This document shows positions 26,661 to 34,902 of a DNA stretch of 48,662 nt, piece by piece. A program made the position numbers and the translations under genes. The notes beneath the pieces are model-generated. The model did no database searches, had not been told where the DNA came from, and saw nothing but the letters and a program-made list of their open reading frames with translations. Origin of the DNA: Propionibacteriaceae bacterium (GTDB lineage Bacteria; Actinomycetota; Actinomycetes; Propionibacteriales; Propionibacteriaceae); assembly GCA_009782785.1 (NCBI GenBank), contig WRIJ01000014.1:1-48662 (forward strand), read 5' to 3'. Position 1 is the stretch's first letter. The number at the start of each line of letters is the position of its first letter.

Positions 26661-26778
26661 GAGAAGAAAAAGACTGCATGGCGGCGGGTTAAGGAGGGGG
26701 GAAGTAGCCCGTCGCCATGCTGACACCGTTGTCTTTCTCGTCACGAGTGGAGCGTTGGGGGGAATCATTCCACTCAAT
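26661..26778 (-). ncRNA. 6C small RNA (two hairpins with six-cytosine loops)
   Basis: On the minus strand, GAGTGGA/TCCACTC (26769-26775 and 26745-26751) encloses a loop with exactly six Cs. After a short linker, GCATGGCGACGGG pairs with CCCGCCGCCATGC (26708-26720 and 26676-26688, one mismatch) around a loop with CCCCCC and CCTCCTT. AGTCTTTTTC follows, so the second hairpin is also a rho-independent terminator. Two stem-loops with six-C loops are the defining feature of the actinobacterial 6C RNA family (Rfam). In mycobacteria 6C sRNA base-pairs with G-rich sites in mRNAs. A perfect CCAAGG/CCTTGG hairpin upstream (26799-26813) may belong to the transcript. Confidence 0.85.
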
Positions 26779-26944
26779 GTTTTTCCGAGTGACCCTGCCC
26801 AAGGAACCCTTGGACGTTGGTGTCGCCATATATAACCATGGCGGCACAAGTTCTATTCCCATACCAATGAATTTTCTCCTAGCATTCGTCACTACGCGAC
26901 GATTGCTTGCGTACTCCGTCAAGCAGCAGCGGTCAAGGTGTGGC

Positions 26945-27319
26945 CTACTCGTCGTCTTCGGCTAAGTCAGCGGCGATTTGGGCTCGTACGTCATCCATAT
27001 TCAGGTCGCGTACGGCTTGGATGAGGCGTCCGAAGTCTGAGGCACCCATGGCACCTGGCTGAGCAAAAACTCCAATGCCATCCCGGAAAGCCATGATGGT
27101 AGGAATCGATGAGATCCCGAGTCGACCAGCTAGTTCGCGTTCTTCCTCAGTGTTAATGGAACCGAAGATGATGTCTGAGTTTTCTTCTGCGGCTTGTTCA
27201 AACACGGGCTTGAAAGCGCGGCACGGTGGGCACCACTCGGCCCAGCAATCAAGGAAAACCATTCCGGGTTCATTCACGGTGGCTTCAAAAGTGTCAAGGG
27301 TGATAGTACGAACAGACAT
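26945..27319 (-). CDS. trxA: Thioredoxin with WCPPC active site
   Basis: A 124-residue thioredoxin-fold protein. FLDCWAEWCPPCRAFKPVFEQ has redox Cys30 and Cys33, and SSIPTIMAF supplies the cis-Pro. The active site reads WCPPC where WCGPC is usual, which should change its redox potential. A C-terminal helical extension (about 20 residues, ending DDE) exceeds the standard fold. ATG 27319 is six bases after the -10 TATTAT, so the mRNA is leaderless; the frame's longer start has no support. It shares the operator at 27329-27344 with the divergent DUF156 repressor, so it is probably controlled by it. Confidence 0.9.
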   Translation of the reverse strand: MSVRTITLDTFEATVNEPGMVFLDCWAEWCPPCRAFKPVFEQAAEENSDIIFGSINTEEERELAGRLGISSIPTIMAFRDGIGVFAQPGAMGASDFGRLIQAVRDLNMDDVRAQIAADLAEDDE

Positions 27320-27325
27320 ACCGAT

Positions 27326-27635
<310 letters not shown>

Positions 27636-27679
27636 ATCGTGAGCGGGCGAGGATCAAGCCACCAACGCTTATATGAGCA

Positions 27680-27700
27680 ATGTCCCCATCTGTGGGACAT
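27680..27700 (+). terminator. Hairpin after the DUF156 gene, possible terminator
   Basis: ATGTCCC (27680-27686) pairs with GGGACAT (27694-27700) around a seven-base loop, 45 bases after the repressor stop. No T-run follows, so termination is only likely, not shown. Confidence 0.35.
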
Positions 27701-27811
27701 CGATGACTGAGAGGTAGCCACTTCATTTAGACTGTGCACGTCGAGCGCCATCAGCGAAGATACTCCTGTGGGGAGGAACGGATGGAGCCGAACCTAGACA
27801 AAAGGAGAATC

Positions 27812-28687
27812 ATGGCCGACGAAAAGAAACCCGCCAGCACAGCCAAGACAACCACGCGTAAAGTCGTGGCTGCATCACCCTCAACCTCGGCAGGGAAAAC
27901 AGCAAAAGCCACCAGTGGGGTTCCCACACAGAAATTCACGCCAACAGAAGCATCGAAAAAGAAAGCTTTGACGAATCGCATTCTTGCCGCCATTTTCTGG
28001 GCAGTGGCGATCGGTCTGGAGATGTTCACCATCTTCTGGATCCTCAAGCGTACAGAACTCAAGGGCTTCATGGTCTGGCTCATCGCAGCCATCGTAGTCA
28101 TTGGCATCTTGGCCATTATTGGTTCACAGTTGTGGAAGAGAGCTAATCGCTATGATCCTGCATCGGAGAAGGACACAGTTCGTTTCTTCATTCAGAATCA
28201 GCTCGGTGTCATCATCACGATCATTGCCTTCCTTCCACTCATTATCTTGATCTTCCTCAATGACGATATGAAGGGAAGCCAGAAGGCGATCGCTGGAACC
28301 ATCGGCATCGTCGTCATGGCTATCACAGGCTTGGCTAGTGTGGATTGGAATCCTCCCTCCATCGAGAAGATGACCGAGGAACAGAGGATTGCCTGTGCCT
28401 TCTCGGCTGGTTGTGAGGTCTATTGGGTTGAAAAAGGTTCTGTTTATCACTTGTGTTCCCACAAGGATAATAATGGGAATGGAATCTTGGACGATGAAGA
28501 GAATAACGACGCTAACCTCATTGGAGCTTTCAAGAATGGAACTTCTCCTATTCAGGTCGGGACTCTTGAAAAAGCAGTCGAGGAAGGAAAGTTCCGCCTC
28601 AGCATGTATGGATTCTCAGAATGCGGTTACGACGAAAACAAGCCGGTATTCCCAGCTTGCATGGAGGATGCTACCAACTGCCAGTAA
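27812..28687 (+). CDS. Membrane protein of unknown function, four transmembrane helices
   Basis: A 291-residue protein. Residues 1-50 are a Lys/Thr/Ala/Ser-rich cytosolic tail; four hydrophobic helices follow (around 58-80, 86-108, 130-150 and 158-177), then an external or cytosolic C-terminal domain of about 110 residues with several Cys (ACAFSAGCEVYW, YHLCSHK, FSECGYDE, PACMEDATNC). KDNNGNGILDDEEN resembles a calcium-binding EF-hand-like loop (D-x-N-x-N-G-x-L-x-x-x-E). I do not recognise the family. ATG 27812 follows AAAGGAGAAT; another ATG with its own ribosome site lies at 27782. Confidence 0.7.
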   Translation: MADEKKPASTAKTTTRKVVAASPSTSAGKTAKATSGVPTQKFTPTEASKKKALTNRILAAIFWAVAIGLEMFTIFWILKRTELKGFMVWLIAAIVVIGILAIIGSQLWKRANRYDPASEKDTVRFFIQNQLGVIITIIAFLPLIILIFLNDDMKGSQKAIAGTIGIVVMAITGLASVDWNPPSIEKMTEEQRIACAFSAGCEVYWVEKGSVYHLCSHKDNNGNGILDDEENNDANLIGAFKNGTSPIQVGTLEKAVEEGKFRLSMYGFSECGYDENKPVFPACMEDATNCQ

Positions 28688-28730
28688 GAAATCGCTGACA
28701 TAACCCCTTGTCAACGATCAATTAAACGAT

Positions 28731-28780
28731 GACTCGCTCCGCCCCGGAAGAGCCCTAAGAGGTTTCTCCGGGGCGGAGTC
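28731..28780 (+). terminator. Strong GC-rich hairpin between membrane protein and PBP genes
   Basis: CTCCGCCCCGGA (28737-28748) pairs perfectly with TCCGGGGCGGAG (28767-28778), with GACT/AGTC outside. A 12-bp, nearly all-GC stem is ample to stop transcription from the preceding gene even without a clear T-run. It ends 31 bases before the PBP start. Confidence 0.65.
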
Positions 28781-28810
28781 ATGTCGGCGGTCTATGGTAG
28801 TCTGAAACTC

Positions 28811-31174
28811 ATGCAGAAAAACACCCGAGCTAAGAAGCTGTCCGCATTCGGGATGATGGTCGGAATCAGTGCACTCGCTGGTGTGCTGGTTGCCGGGCTC
28901 GCAATCCCTGCTGCTGCACTCACAGGAGTCATGTCGACAGTGGTGTCGACGTCCCTCTCCGAGCTTCCGCTGTCTCTGCTCACTCCTCCTGCTGCTGAGC
29001 GTACGACCGTCTACACCAGCACAGGGGATGTCCTCGCCCAGTTTTACGACGAAAACCGCATCATTGTCGAGTTGAGCGATATCGCCGAAACGATGCAGAA
29101 GGCCCAGGTGGCCATTGAGGATGACCGCTTTTACGAGCATGGTGCCCTCGATTTCCGAGCACTCGCTAAAGCTGGACTCTCCTATTTCAGTTCCGATAGT
29201 GGCGGTGGTGGTTCCACACTCACTCAGCAGTATGTCAAACAGGTCCTCATGGAAGAAGCTGTCAAGATTCGCGATCCTGAACTGAGGGCAGAAGAACTCG
29301 AAGCAGTCCAGGCACGTACTCTCGGTCGAAAAGTGACAGAGATGCGCCATGCTATTGCCATCGAAAACAAGTTCACGAAAGATGAGATCCTCGGGCGTTA
29401 TCTCAACATTGCTTATTATGGTGATGGTGCTTACGGTGTTGAAGCTGCCGCCCACCATTATTTTGGTACGACCGCAGCTGAACTCACTCTCGGGCAGTCA
29501 GCCCTTTTAGCTGGAATCGTTCAAACACCGTCACGTAATCCTGTTGATGATTTGTCGGGTGCACTTGAGCGTCGAGATGTTGTTCTTGATCGAATGGTTG
29601 AACTCGAGATCATTACAGCAGCGGAGGCTGAACAAGCCAAACTTGAAGTCTTCAATCCTGAGGGTGTGACGTACGTCAAGAATGGTTGCTATGGGGTGAA
29701 GTACTCACAGGTCTGTTGGTTGGTGTGGAGATACCTCATGAACAACGAGGCGCTGGGTGAAAATGAACAGGTTCGTGCAGATACAGTACGCCGAGGGGGC
29801 TTCGAGATAGAAACCTTCTTCGATTCGAAGAAACAAGATGCTGCCCAAAAGGCGGTTTCCAAGTTGGTCTCACCAAAAGATCCTGTCCTATCTGCGATGC
29901 TGCTGATGGAACCAGGAACAGGTCACGTGGTGGCAGCTGCACAGAATCGACATGTCTTCGGTGATGATGCGAGTCTGGGGGAAACTCAGTGGCTCTCCTT
30001 TGCCCTCCCCGAATATGGTGGTGATCAAGGTCAGCAGCCTGGATCGATTTTCAAGGTTTTCACAGCTGCAGCTGCTCTTGAAGAAGGGATACCTCCCACA
30101 AAGATGATTGACGCAAGATCGTCAGTCGCTTTCGGTGGTCAAACATTCAAATCTTGTGATGGCCCTTTCCGGGTTGGTCCATGGAATGTGGTCAATGCCT
30201 CACCTTCCGGCAAGATGGATATGAGAGCCGCAGCTGCAGGTTCCGTCAACACCTATTTTGTGAAGCTTGAACAGATTATCGGCATCTGCCCGGTGGTGCA
30301 GATGGCGGACAAAGTGGGGGTGAGGTTATCTTCACCCACTGAGGAATACCCAGATATTCTCGCCTATGACTCTGTTGCCTCCCTCACCTTGGGTGTGATT
30401 GAGATTTCTCCCATGTCGATCGCAACAGCGATCTCGACTTATGCTGCCCAAGGGATTCGTTGCGATCCTATTATCATTAAATCCATTAAGGACCCTACTG
30501 GTGTGGAGGTACCCACTCAGCAGTCGAACTGCCATCGAGCAGTGTCAGCTGACGTAGCTAATGGTGTGAACTCTGTGTTCTCACGGGCCTTCTCGCGTGG
30601 CGGTACGGCTTCTGGTTATGGTTTCCCTGATGGGCGCGCAGCTTCCGGAAAAACCGGAACAACAGACTCTGGGCGTGCAGTATGGATTGTGGGATGGACC
30701 CCTGAAGTTGTTGGTGTCGCCATGATTGGTGTGGATCCTGATCCTCGTTCTGCAAAGTTCTGGAGTGGTAGAAGCAAGTCACTAGCTGGACTGACGTTAC
30801 CTGATAGCGGAACCCGTTTGGGAGGATATGGTGGTGCCGACGCTGGTCGAATATGGCAGTCGACCATGTCCGCTGTTGCCAGTTCCTACCCGAAAACTGA
30901 GTTTGCTAGCCCCTCAAGTTCTATCCTCACAGGAAAAGTGGTCACACCCCCAAGTACGTCAGGAATGGACTTGAAGAGAGCAACACAAGTGTTGGAGGAT
31001 GCTGGGTTCTTTGTTTCAGTGTCGAAAATCTATGATGATCAACCAGCCAACACCTTGGTGAACGTGAGTTGTGAATATATTTACGGTGGCACCTGCACCT
31101 TGGCTGTTTCTCAAGGCCCACGCAAGCAAACCCCAGAGCCCCCGCCTCCCCCGGATGAGCCCGGCGGCGGATAA
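28811..31174 (+). CDS. ponA: Class A penicillin-binding protein with PASTA domain
   Basis: A 787-residue bifunctional peptidoglycan synthase. One transmembrane helix (12-35) is followed by a GT51 glycosyltransferase domain with catalytic Glu103 in EDDRFYEH and GGSTLTQQYVKQ. The transpeptidase domain carries Ser412 (SIFK), Ser478-x-Asn (SVN) and Lys614 (KTGTT). A single PASTA module (residues about 710-775, GMDLKRATQVLEDAGF) lies before a Pro-rich end. The enzyme polymerises lipid II and makes 4-3 crosslinks outside the membrane. ATG 28811 is chosen so that the N-terminus is a typical basic start before the helix. It ends one base from the convergent pseudokinase gene. Confidence 0.93.
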   Translation: MQKNTRAKKLSAFGMMVGISALAGVLVAGLAIPAAALTGVMSTVVSTSLSELPLSLLTPPAAERTTVYTSTGDVLAQFYDENRIIVELSDIAETMQKAQVAIEDDRFYEHGALDFRALAKAGLSYFSSDSGGGGSTLTQQYVKQVLMEEAVKIRDPELRAEELEAVQARTLGRKVTEMRHAIAIENKFTKDEILGRYLNIAYYGDGAYGVEAAAHHYFGTTAAELTLGQSALLAGIVQTPSRNPVDDLSGALERRDVVLDRMVELEIITAAEAEQAKLEVFNPEGVTYVKNGCYGVKYSQVCWLVWRYLMNNEALGENEQVRADTVRRGGFEIETFFDSKKQDAAQKAVSKLVSPKDPVLSAMLLMEPGTGHVVAAAQNRHVFGDDASLGETQWLSFALPEYGGDQGQQPGSIFKVFTAAAALEEGIPPTKMIDARSSVAFGGQTFKSCDGPFRVGPWNVVNASPSGKMDMRAAAAGSVNTYFVKLEQIIGICPVVQMADKVGVRLSSPTEEYPDILAYDSVASLTLGVIEISPMSIATAISTYAAQGIRCDPIIIKSIKDPTGVEVPTQQSNCHRAVSADVANGVNSVFSRAFSRGGTASGYGFPDGRAASGKTGTTDSGRAVWIVGWTPEVVGVAMIGVDPDPRSAKFWSGRSKSLAGLTLPDSGTRLGGYGGADAGRIWQSTMSAVASSYPKTEFASPSSSILTGKVVTPPSTSGMDLKRATQVLEDAGFFVSVSKIYDDQPANTLVNVSCEYIYGGTCTLAVSQGPRKQTPEPPPPPDEPGGG

Positions 31175-31175
31175 C

Positions 31176-33176
31176 CTACCCTGAGAAGCTCACCTCGGCA
31201 AGGTCAGCTTGGATGACCCCTTCACTGATCTCAGGCAGTTCACTGATGTACACCAGCGCGTACCTGGTCGTGACCTTCTTAAAGTCAAGGGTTGTGGTGT
31301 CTTGAGTGAGGTGAACGGGTGGTGTTGATGGACTCCAGTTCTTGTATGTCGACAAGTCGGGTTTCTGGACACTAGCTGCGTCACCTTGGGGTACGTACAC
31401 TCGAGCAGTGATTGGCTTCAAGTCAATGGTGATACTCACCTGCGAAATCTCGACAGCCTGCCCGAAATCAAAAACGACTCCAACCCCTGGTTTCTTGCCT
31501 GGAATATAGAGACCTTCGAACTCGAATCCTCGTTCCTCTTTGAGTTTCTTGGTGTCGTACACCTCAGTCGTCCATTTGGTCGAAGGATCCTTGTCATAGG
31601 CATAAATCAATTCTTCTGGGGTTTCCCCACCGCTACCGCCATCCTCTTTCGGGTCGAAATCTATGGCGTCGACTATCTCTCGCTGTGTGAGTCCACTGCC
31701 AGGTGTAGCAGCCTTCTGATCCCGAGCAGAGTGATAGAACCCGATAATCAGTGAACTTACGAGCGCCAAAACAACCAACGACACCAAGACAAGAAAGACC
31801 CTGGACCAGGTCTGTGCCTTGTCGGGCGCGATCGGTGCACGTAAAGGTACGGCTGTGTCATTCTTCTTCACTGGCTTGTCGCGGGCAATCCGCTTCTTAC
31901 CGGCGCCGGGTTGGTCATCAGTGGTTTGGTCATGTTCCTGGGGTGAATCCTTTGCTGGTGCAGTGACTTCCACAGTCACAGAGTCGTCCCCACTGATTGG
32001 TGTTCGCGTTTCGGGCGTATGGGCAGGTTCCACATCATCAGTGACCGCGTCAGGATTCTCGCTCGCGGTGGTTTTATCGCTGACTCCAAGGATTCGTGGC
32101 CGCTGAGCAGGACCCTGTTGTGCAGCGACCTGCGAGCGGGGGGCTTCTTCAGCACTACTCACCCGATCAATAAGAGAATGTGTAGGATCTTGTGAACCCA
32201 ACGTTGCAGAGAGAGCTTCAGCCACCTCTTGGGCAGTCGCAAGGTGATCAGGATCCTTCAACGACAAGATCCGCCCAGTGAGTTTGTCCAGTGCTACCGA
32301 AGTGCCAGGACGTACCTGGCCAGGAGGTTGGAGACCACCATCATGGCGCGGTGCCTTCGGCAACCCAACTTCTGCACTACCAGGCCAGGTTCCGGTGAGA
32401 CAGGCGTAGAGTAATCCACCGCATCCGACAACATCCATGGCTTCCATGTGGGTACGGGACAGTTCACGATCAGAGTGTCGTGGAGTGAGAGCCAAGTCAA
32501 CTCGCAACCCAGAGATTTTCACGTTCCCACCAGTTGTGATGTGGATCTTCGTGGGATCGATTCGGCAGTGATATTGCTGTGAGGCATGGGCTGAGGCGAG
32601 CCCGACCGCAACCTCTCGTACCACCCAAGCTGCTTCTTGCCCGCTCAAAGGTTTCGAGCTCAGGATCTCTGTCAGAGTACGCCCATCGGTCCTCTCACAA
32701 ATGATGAAACCCCCATCGGCATCTTTGTCGACATCGAGGATCCTCAAGAAATGGGCGTCCATGACCCCAGAGGCTAGGCGCCCTGCTTCAAGATAGTTGC
32801 CCGTGTTGTCATCCAGGGGAAAAGCCGTGACATAGACCGGGCGAGACAAGGATTCGTCGGTGGCACTCCAGCGGGTACCCACCCCATGTTTGGAGACCAT
32901 GTCGATGAGGCGATAACGCCCAGAGATCACTGCCCCAGGTACGAGCGGTGCCAACCCGGTAAGGATCGGTTGAGCGTCAGTATCACCATCATCAAACAAC
33001 GAAGAAGTGTCTTTCCACACACTAGAATCTTGGCTGCGGCGTATACGCTGAGACTTTTCACGCCGCGTTGGGCGCCGTGGTACAGGGTGTGGGCGCGGGC
33101 CTGAATCTTCACGATCAGTACCCGGATGAGGGGGGTCCACAGGATAGGCATCCGTGTATTCGGTGTCAGACTCCAC
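31176..33176 (-). CDS. Pseudokinase membrane protein, equivalent of the C-terminal half of mycobacterial MviN
   Basis: A 666-residue protein. Residues about 85-330 have a protein-kinase fold (ISGRYRLIDMV, DGGFIICERTDGRTL, AWVVREVAVGLASAHA) with its catalytic residues gone: VAIK reads YVTAF, HRDxKxxN reads CRIDPTKI, and DFG reads ISGL. Then a long acidic/Pro linker, a transmembrane helix (about 468-490) and an external beta-rich domain with AYDKDPSTKWTTE, like a discoidin-type carbohydrate-binding module. In M. tuberculosis the same three parts follow MurJ in one polypeptide and recruit the FHA protein FhaA when phosphorylated. GTG 33176 follows GGAGCCCACAG and overlaps the murJ stop by 11 bases; a longer frame starts at TTG 33209. 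Confidence 0.85.
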   Translation of the reverse strand: MESDTEYTDAYPVDPPHPGTDREDSGPRPHPVPRRPTRREKSQRIRRSQDSSVWKDTSSLFDDGDTDAQPILTGLAPLVPGAVISGRYRLIDMVSKHGVGTRWSATDESLSRPVYVTAFPLDDNTGNYLEAGRLASGVMDAHFLRILDVDKDADGGFIICERTDGRTLTEILSSKPLSGQEAAWVVREVAVGLASAHASQQYHCRIDPTKIHITTGGNVKISGLRVDLALTPRHSDRELSRTHMEAMDVVGCGGLLYACLTGTWPGSAEVGLPKAPRHDGGLQPPGQVRPGTSVALDKLTGRILSLKDPDHLATAQEVAEALSATLGSQDPTHSLIDRVSSAEEAPRSQVAAQQGPAQRPRILGVSDKTTASENPDAVTDDVEPAHTPETRTPISGDDSVTVEVTAPAKDSPQEHDQTTDDQPGAGKKRIARDKPVKKNDTAVPLRAPIAPDKAQTWSRVFLVLVSLVVLALVSSLIIGFYHSARDQKAATPGSGLTQREIVDAIDFDPKEDGGSGGETPEELIYAYDKDPSTKWTTEVYDTKKLKEERGFEFEGLYIPGKKPGVGVVFDFGQAVEISQVSITIDLKPITARVYVPQGDAASVQKPDLSTYKNWSPSTPPVHLTQDTTTLDFKKVTTRYALVYISELPEISEGVIQADLAEVSFSG

Positions 33177-34902
33177 CTGTGGGCTCCTTTCGCAGTTTCC
33201 GGCGGACAAGGTCCATCAATTCTGTGATCTCGGAGATCTTGAACAGTTTTGCTAGTACCAAGTAAACACCACAACCCACGATGAGGGCGCTCACCGAGCC
33301 GATCAATGCCATACCTTGTCCAGGAATCGGCAATTCTGAGGCCAATTCTGGGTGGAAACTGGCCGCAATGACGGGTTTGATTGTTCCCCACACGACCAGA
33401 CCAGCAGCCAGGGCACTAGGGATGGAGATGGCCACGAGGCGCATCATGTGGCCGGTGAGGAAGAATTTCTTTTCGAAAGGGATTGCCCTTTTGAACAGTC
33501 TCCATCCTAGGAAAGCAGCCCCGACGTATCCGAGAACGTACCCTCCAGCGATGCAGGGAGCCACCCACACTGAGGGGACAGAAAAGACAACAACCCCAAG
33601 GATCGCTATCCCAGAGGTGATGGACACGAACAGCACTTCAATGAAGAAGGGAGTACGAGTGTTAGACATCGAAAAGAAAACTCGATCCATGAGGTGCTGG
33701 AGTGTGAGCGGGATCAGACCGAGTGAAAACACCACGAGAGTCCATCCAATGTAGGCTCCACCACGCTCGATTCCCCATCCGGCCACACCGACCGGCAGGC
33801 CCACCACGAGGATCAAGAAAGCCAAAGGGATAATAGCTGCATAAATAATGCGCAGTGACGACTGAAGCTGGTTCATGAAGTTCTCCCACTGCTCACCGGC
33901 GGCGAGATGGGACAAGGTCGGTAGGAGGGCTGTCGCTAAGGACACAGTCAGGAGTGAGTGGGGCAGGAAGAAGATGAGCATGGAAGCTCCGAGAATGTAA
34001 CTTCCTGCGCCGCTACCTCCATGGGTCGCGCCCCCAGCCATGCGGGTCACGATGATGTAGTTGACCTGTGTTGCCAAAACCATGGCGATCGCCCAGGTCG
34101 CCACTCGAGCAGTTGCTCCCAGACCGGTGTGAAGAAAATCGAAACGGGGCCGATACCGGAAACCAACCTTCTTCAGGAAGGGAATGAGGATAGCTGCCTG
34201 GGCAATGATCCCTATTAGTGACCCGACACCTAAGAGAACAATCTGTGCAGAAGTGAAAGCTTGCTGGGTGTCAGTATGGAAACCCCAGATCACCGCGTAC
34301 GTGGCGAGCATAGCCACCTGAATGACGTTGTTGATCGCTGGTGCCCACATCATCGGGCCAAAAGACCCACGAGAATTGAGAATCTGCCCACCAAGGAAGA
34401 AGGCACCAAAGAAGAACACTTGGGGAAGAACCAAGAGGGTCAATGTGGTCAAGGACTGGTAGTGGACTGCTCGGGCTGGGTCGCGCCACGATGACGATGT
34501 CACCAGGGCAACGACGTACCGATGGAAAATGATCAGTAGGATCGTCAAACTGAGGATGATCAGACCAAAGAGGGTCACGATGCGGTCAGAAAACCCTTGA
34601 CCACCATCGGCGTCATGGCGCATAGATTTCATCAGTTGTGGAACAAGAATGGCGTTCAGGATCCCACCAGCGAAAAGAAGATACATCTGGTTGGGGATGG
34701 CCGTACCGATCGAAAAAATGTCTGCTTGAACAGACTGAGAGATGAAAAGATATCCTGCCAGGAGGACGCGTACAGCCCCCAAAAAACGTGACACGAGGGT
34801 GCCGGAAGCCATCAGCAAAGTGGATGACATGAGCTTCGGTTGATCCATGGCAGGTTGGCTCGATTGTGCCCGGGGGGTGTCGTCAGGTGTCGCCTTGGTC
34901 AT
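33166..34902 (-). CDS. murJ: Lipid II flippase MurJ
   Basis: A 578-residue MOP-superfamily flippase (MviN fold, about 14 helices) that moves lipid II to the outer face. It has LMASGTLVSRFLGAVRVLL near the N-terminus, then QADIFSIGTAIPNQMYLLFAGGI and later LSVGIERGGAYIGW-like segments. ATG 34902 overlaps the DUF6049 stop as ATGA, so the genes are translationally coupled; GAGGGAA precedes it. The pseudokinase gene overlaps its 3' end. The set DUF6049-murJ-pseudokinase reads as one operon for cell-wall precursor export. Confidence 0.93.
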   Translation of the reverse strand: MTKATPDDTPRAQSSQPAMDQPKLMSSTLLMASGTLVSRFLGAVRVLLAGYLFISQSVQADIFSIGTAIPNQMYLLFAGGILNAILVPQLMKSMRHDADGGQGFSDRIVTLFGLIILSLTILLIIFHRYVVALVTSSSWRDPARAVHYQSLTTLTLLVLPQVFFFGAFFLGGQILNSRGSFGPMMWAPAINNVIQVAMLATYAVIWGFHTDTQQAFTSAQIVLLGVGSLIGIIAQAAILIPFLKKVGFRYRPRFDFLHTGLGATARVATWAIAMVLATQVNYIIVTRMAGGATHGGSGAGSYILGASMLIFFLPHSLLTVSLATALLPTLSHLAAGEQWENFMNQLQSSLRIIYAAIIPLAFLILVVGLPVGVAGWGIERGGAYIGWTLVVFSLGLIPLTLQHLMDRVFFSMSNTRTPFFIEVLFVSITSGIAILGVVVFSVPSVWVAPCIAGGYVLGYVGAAFLGWRLFKRAIPFEKKFFLTGHMMRLVAISIPSALAAGLVVWGTIKPVIAASFHPELASELPIPGQGMALIGSVSALIVGCGVYLVLAKLFKISEITELMDLVRRKLRKEPTGGV

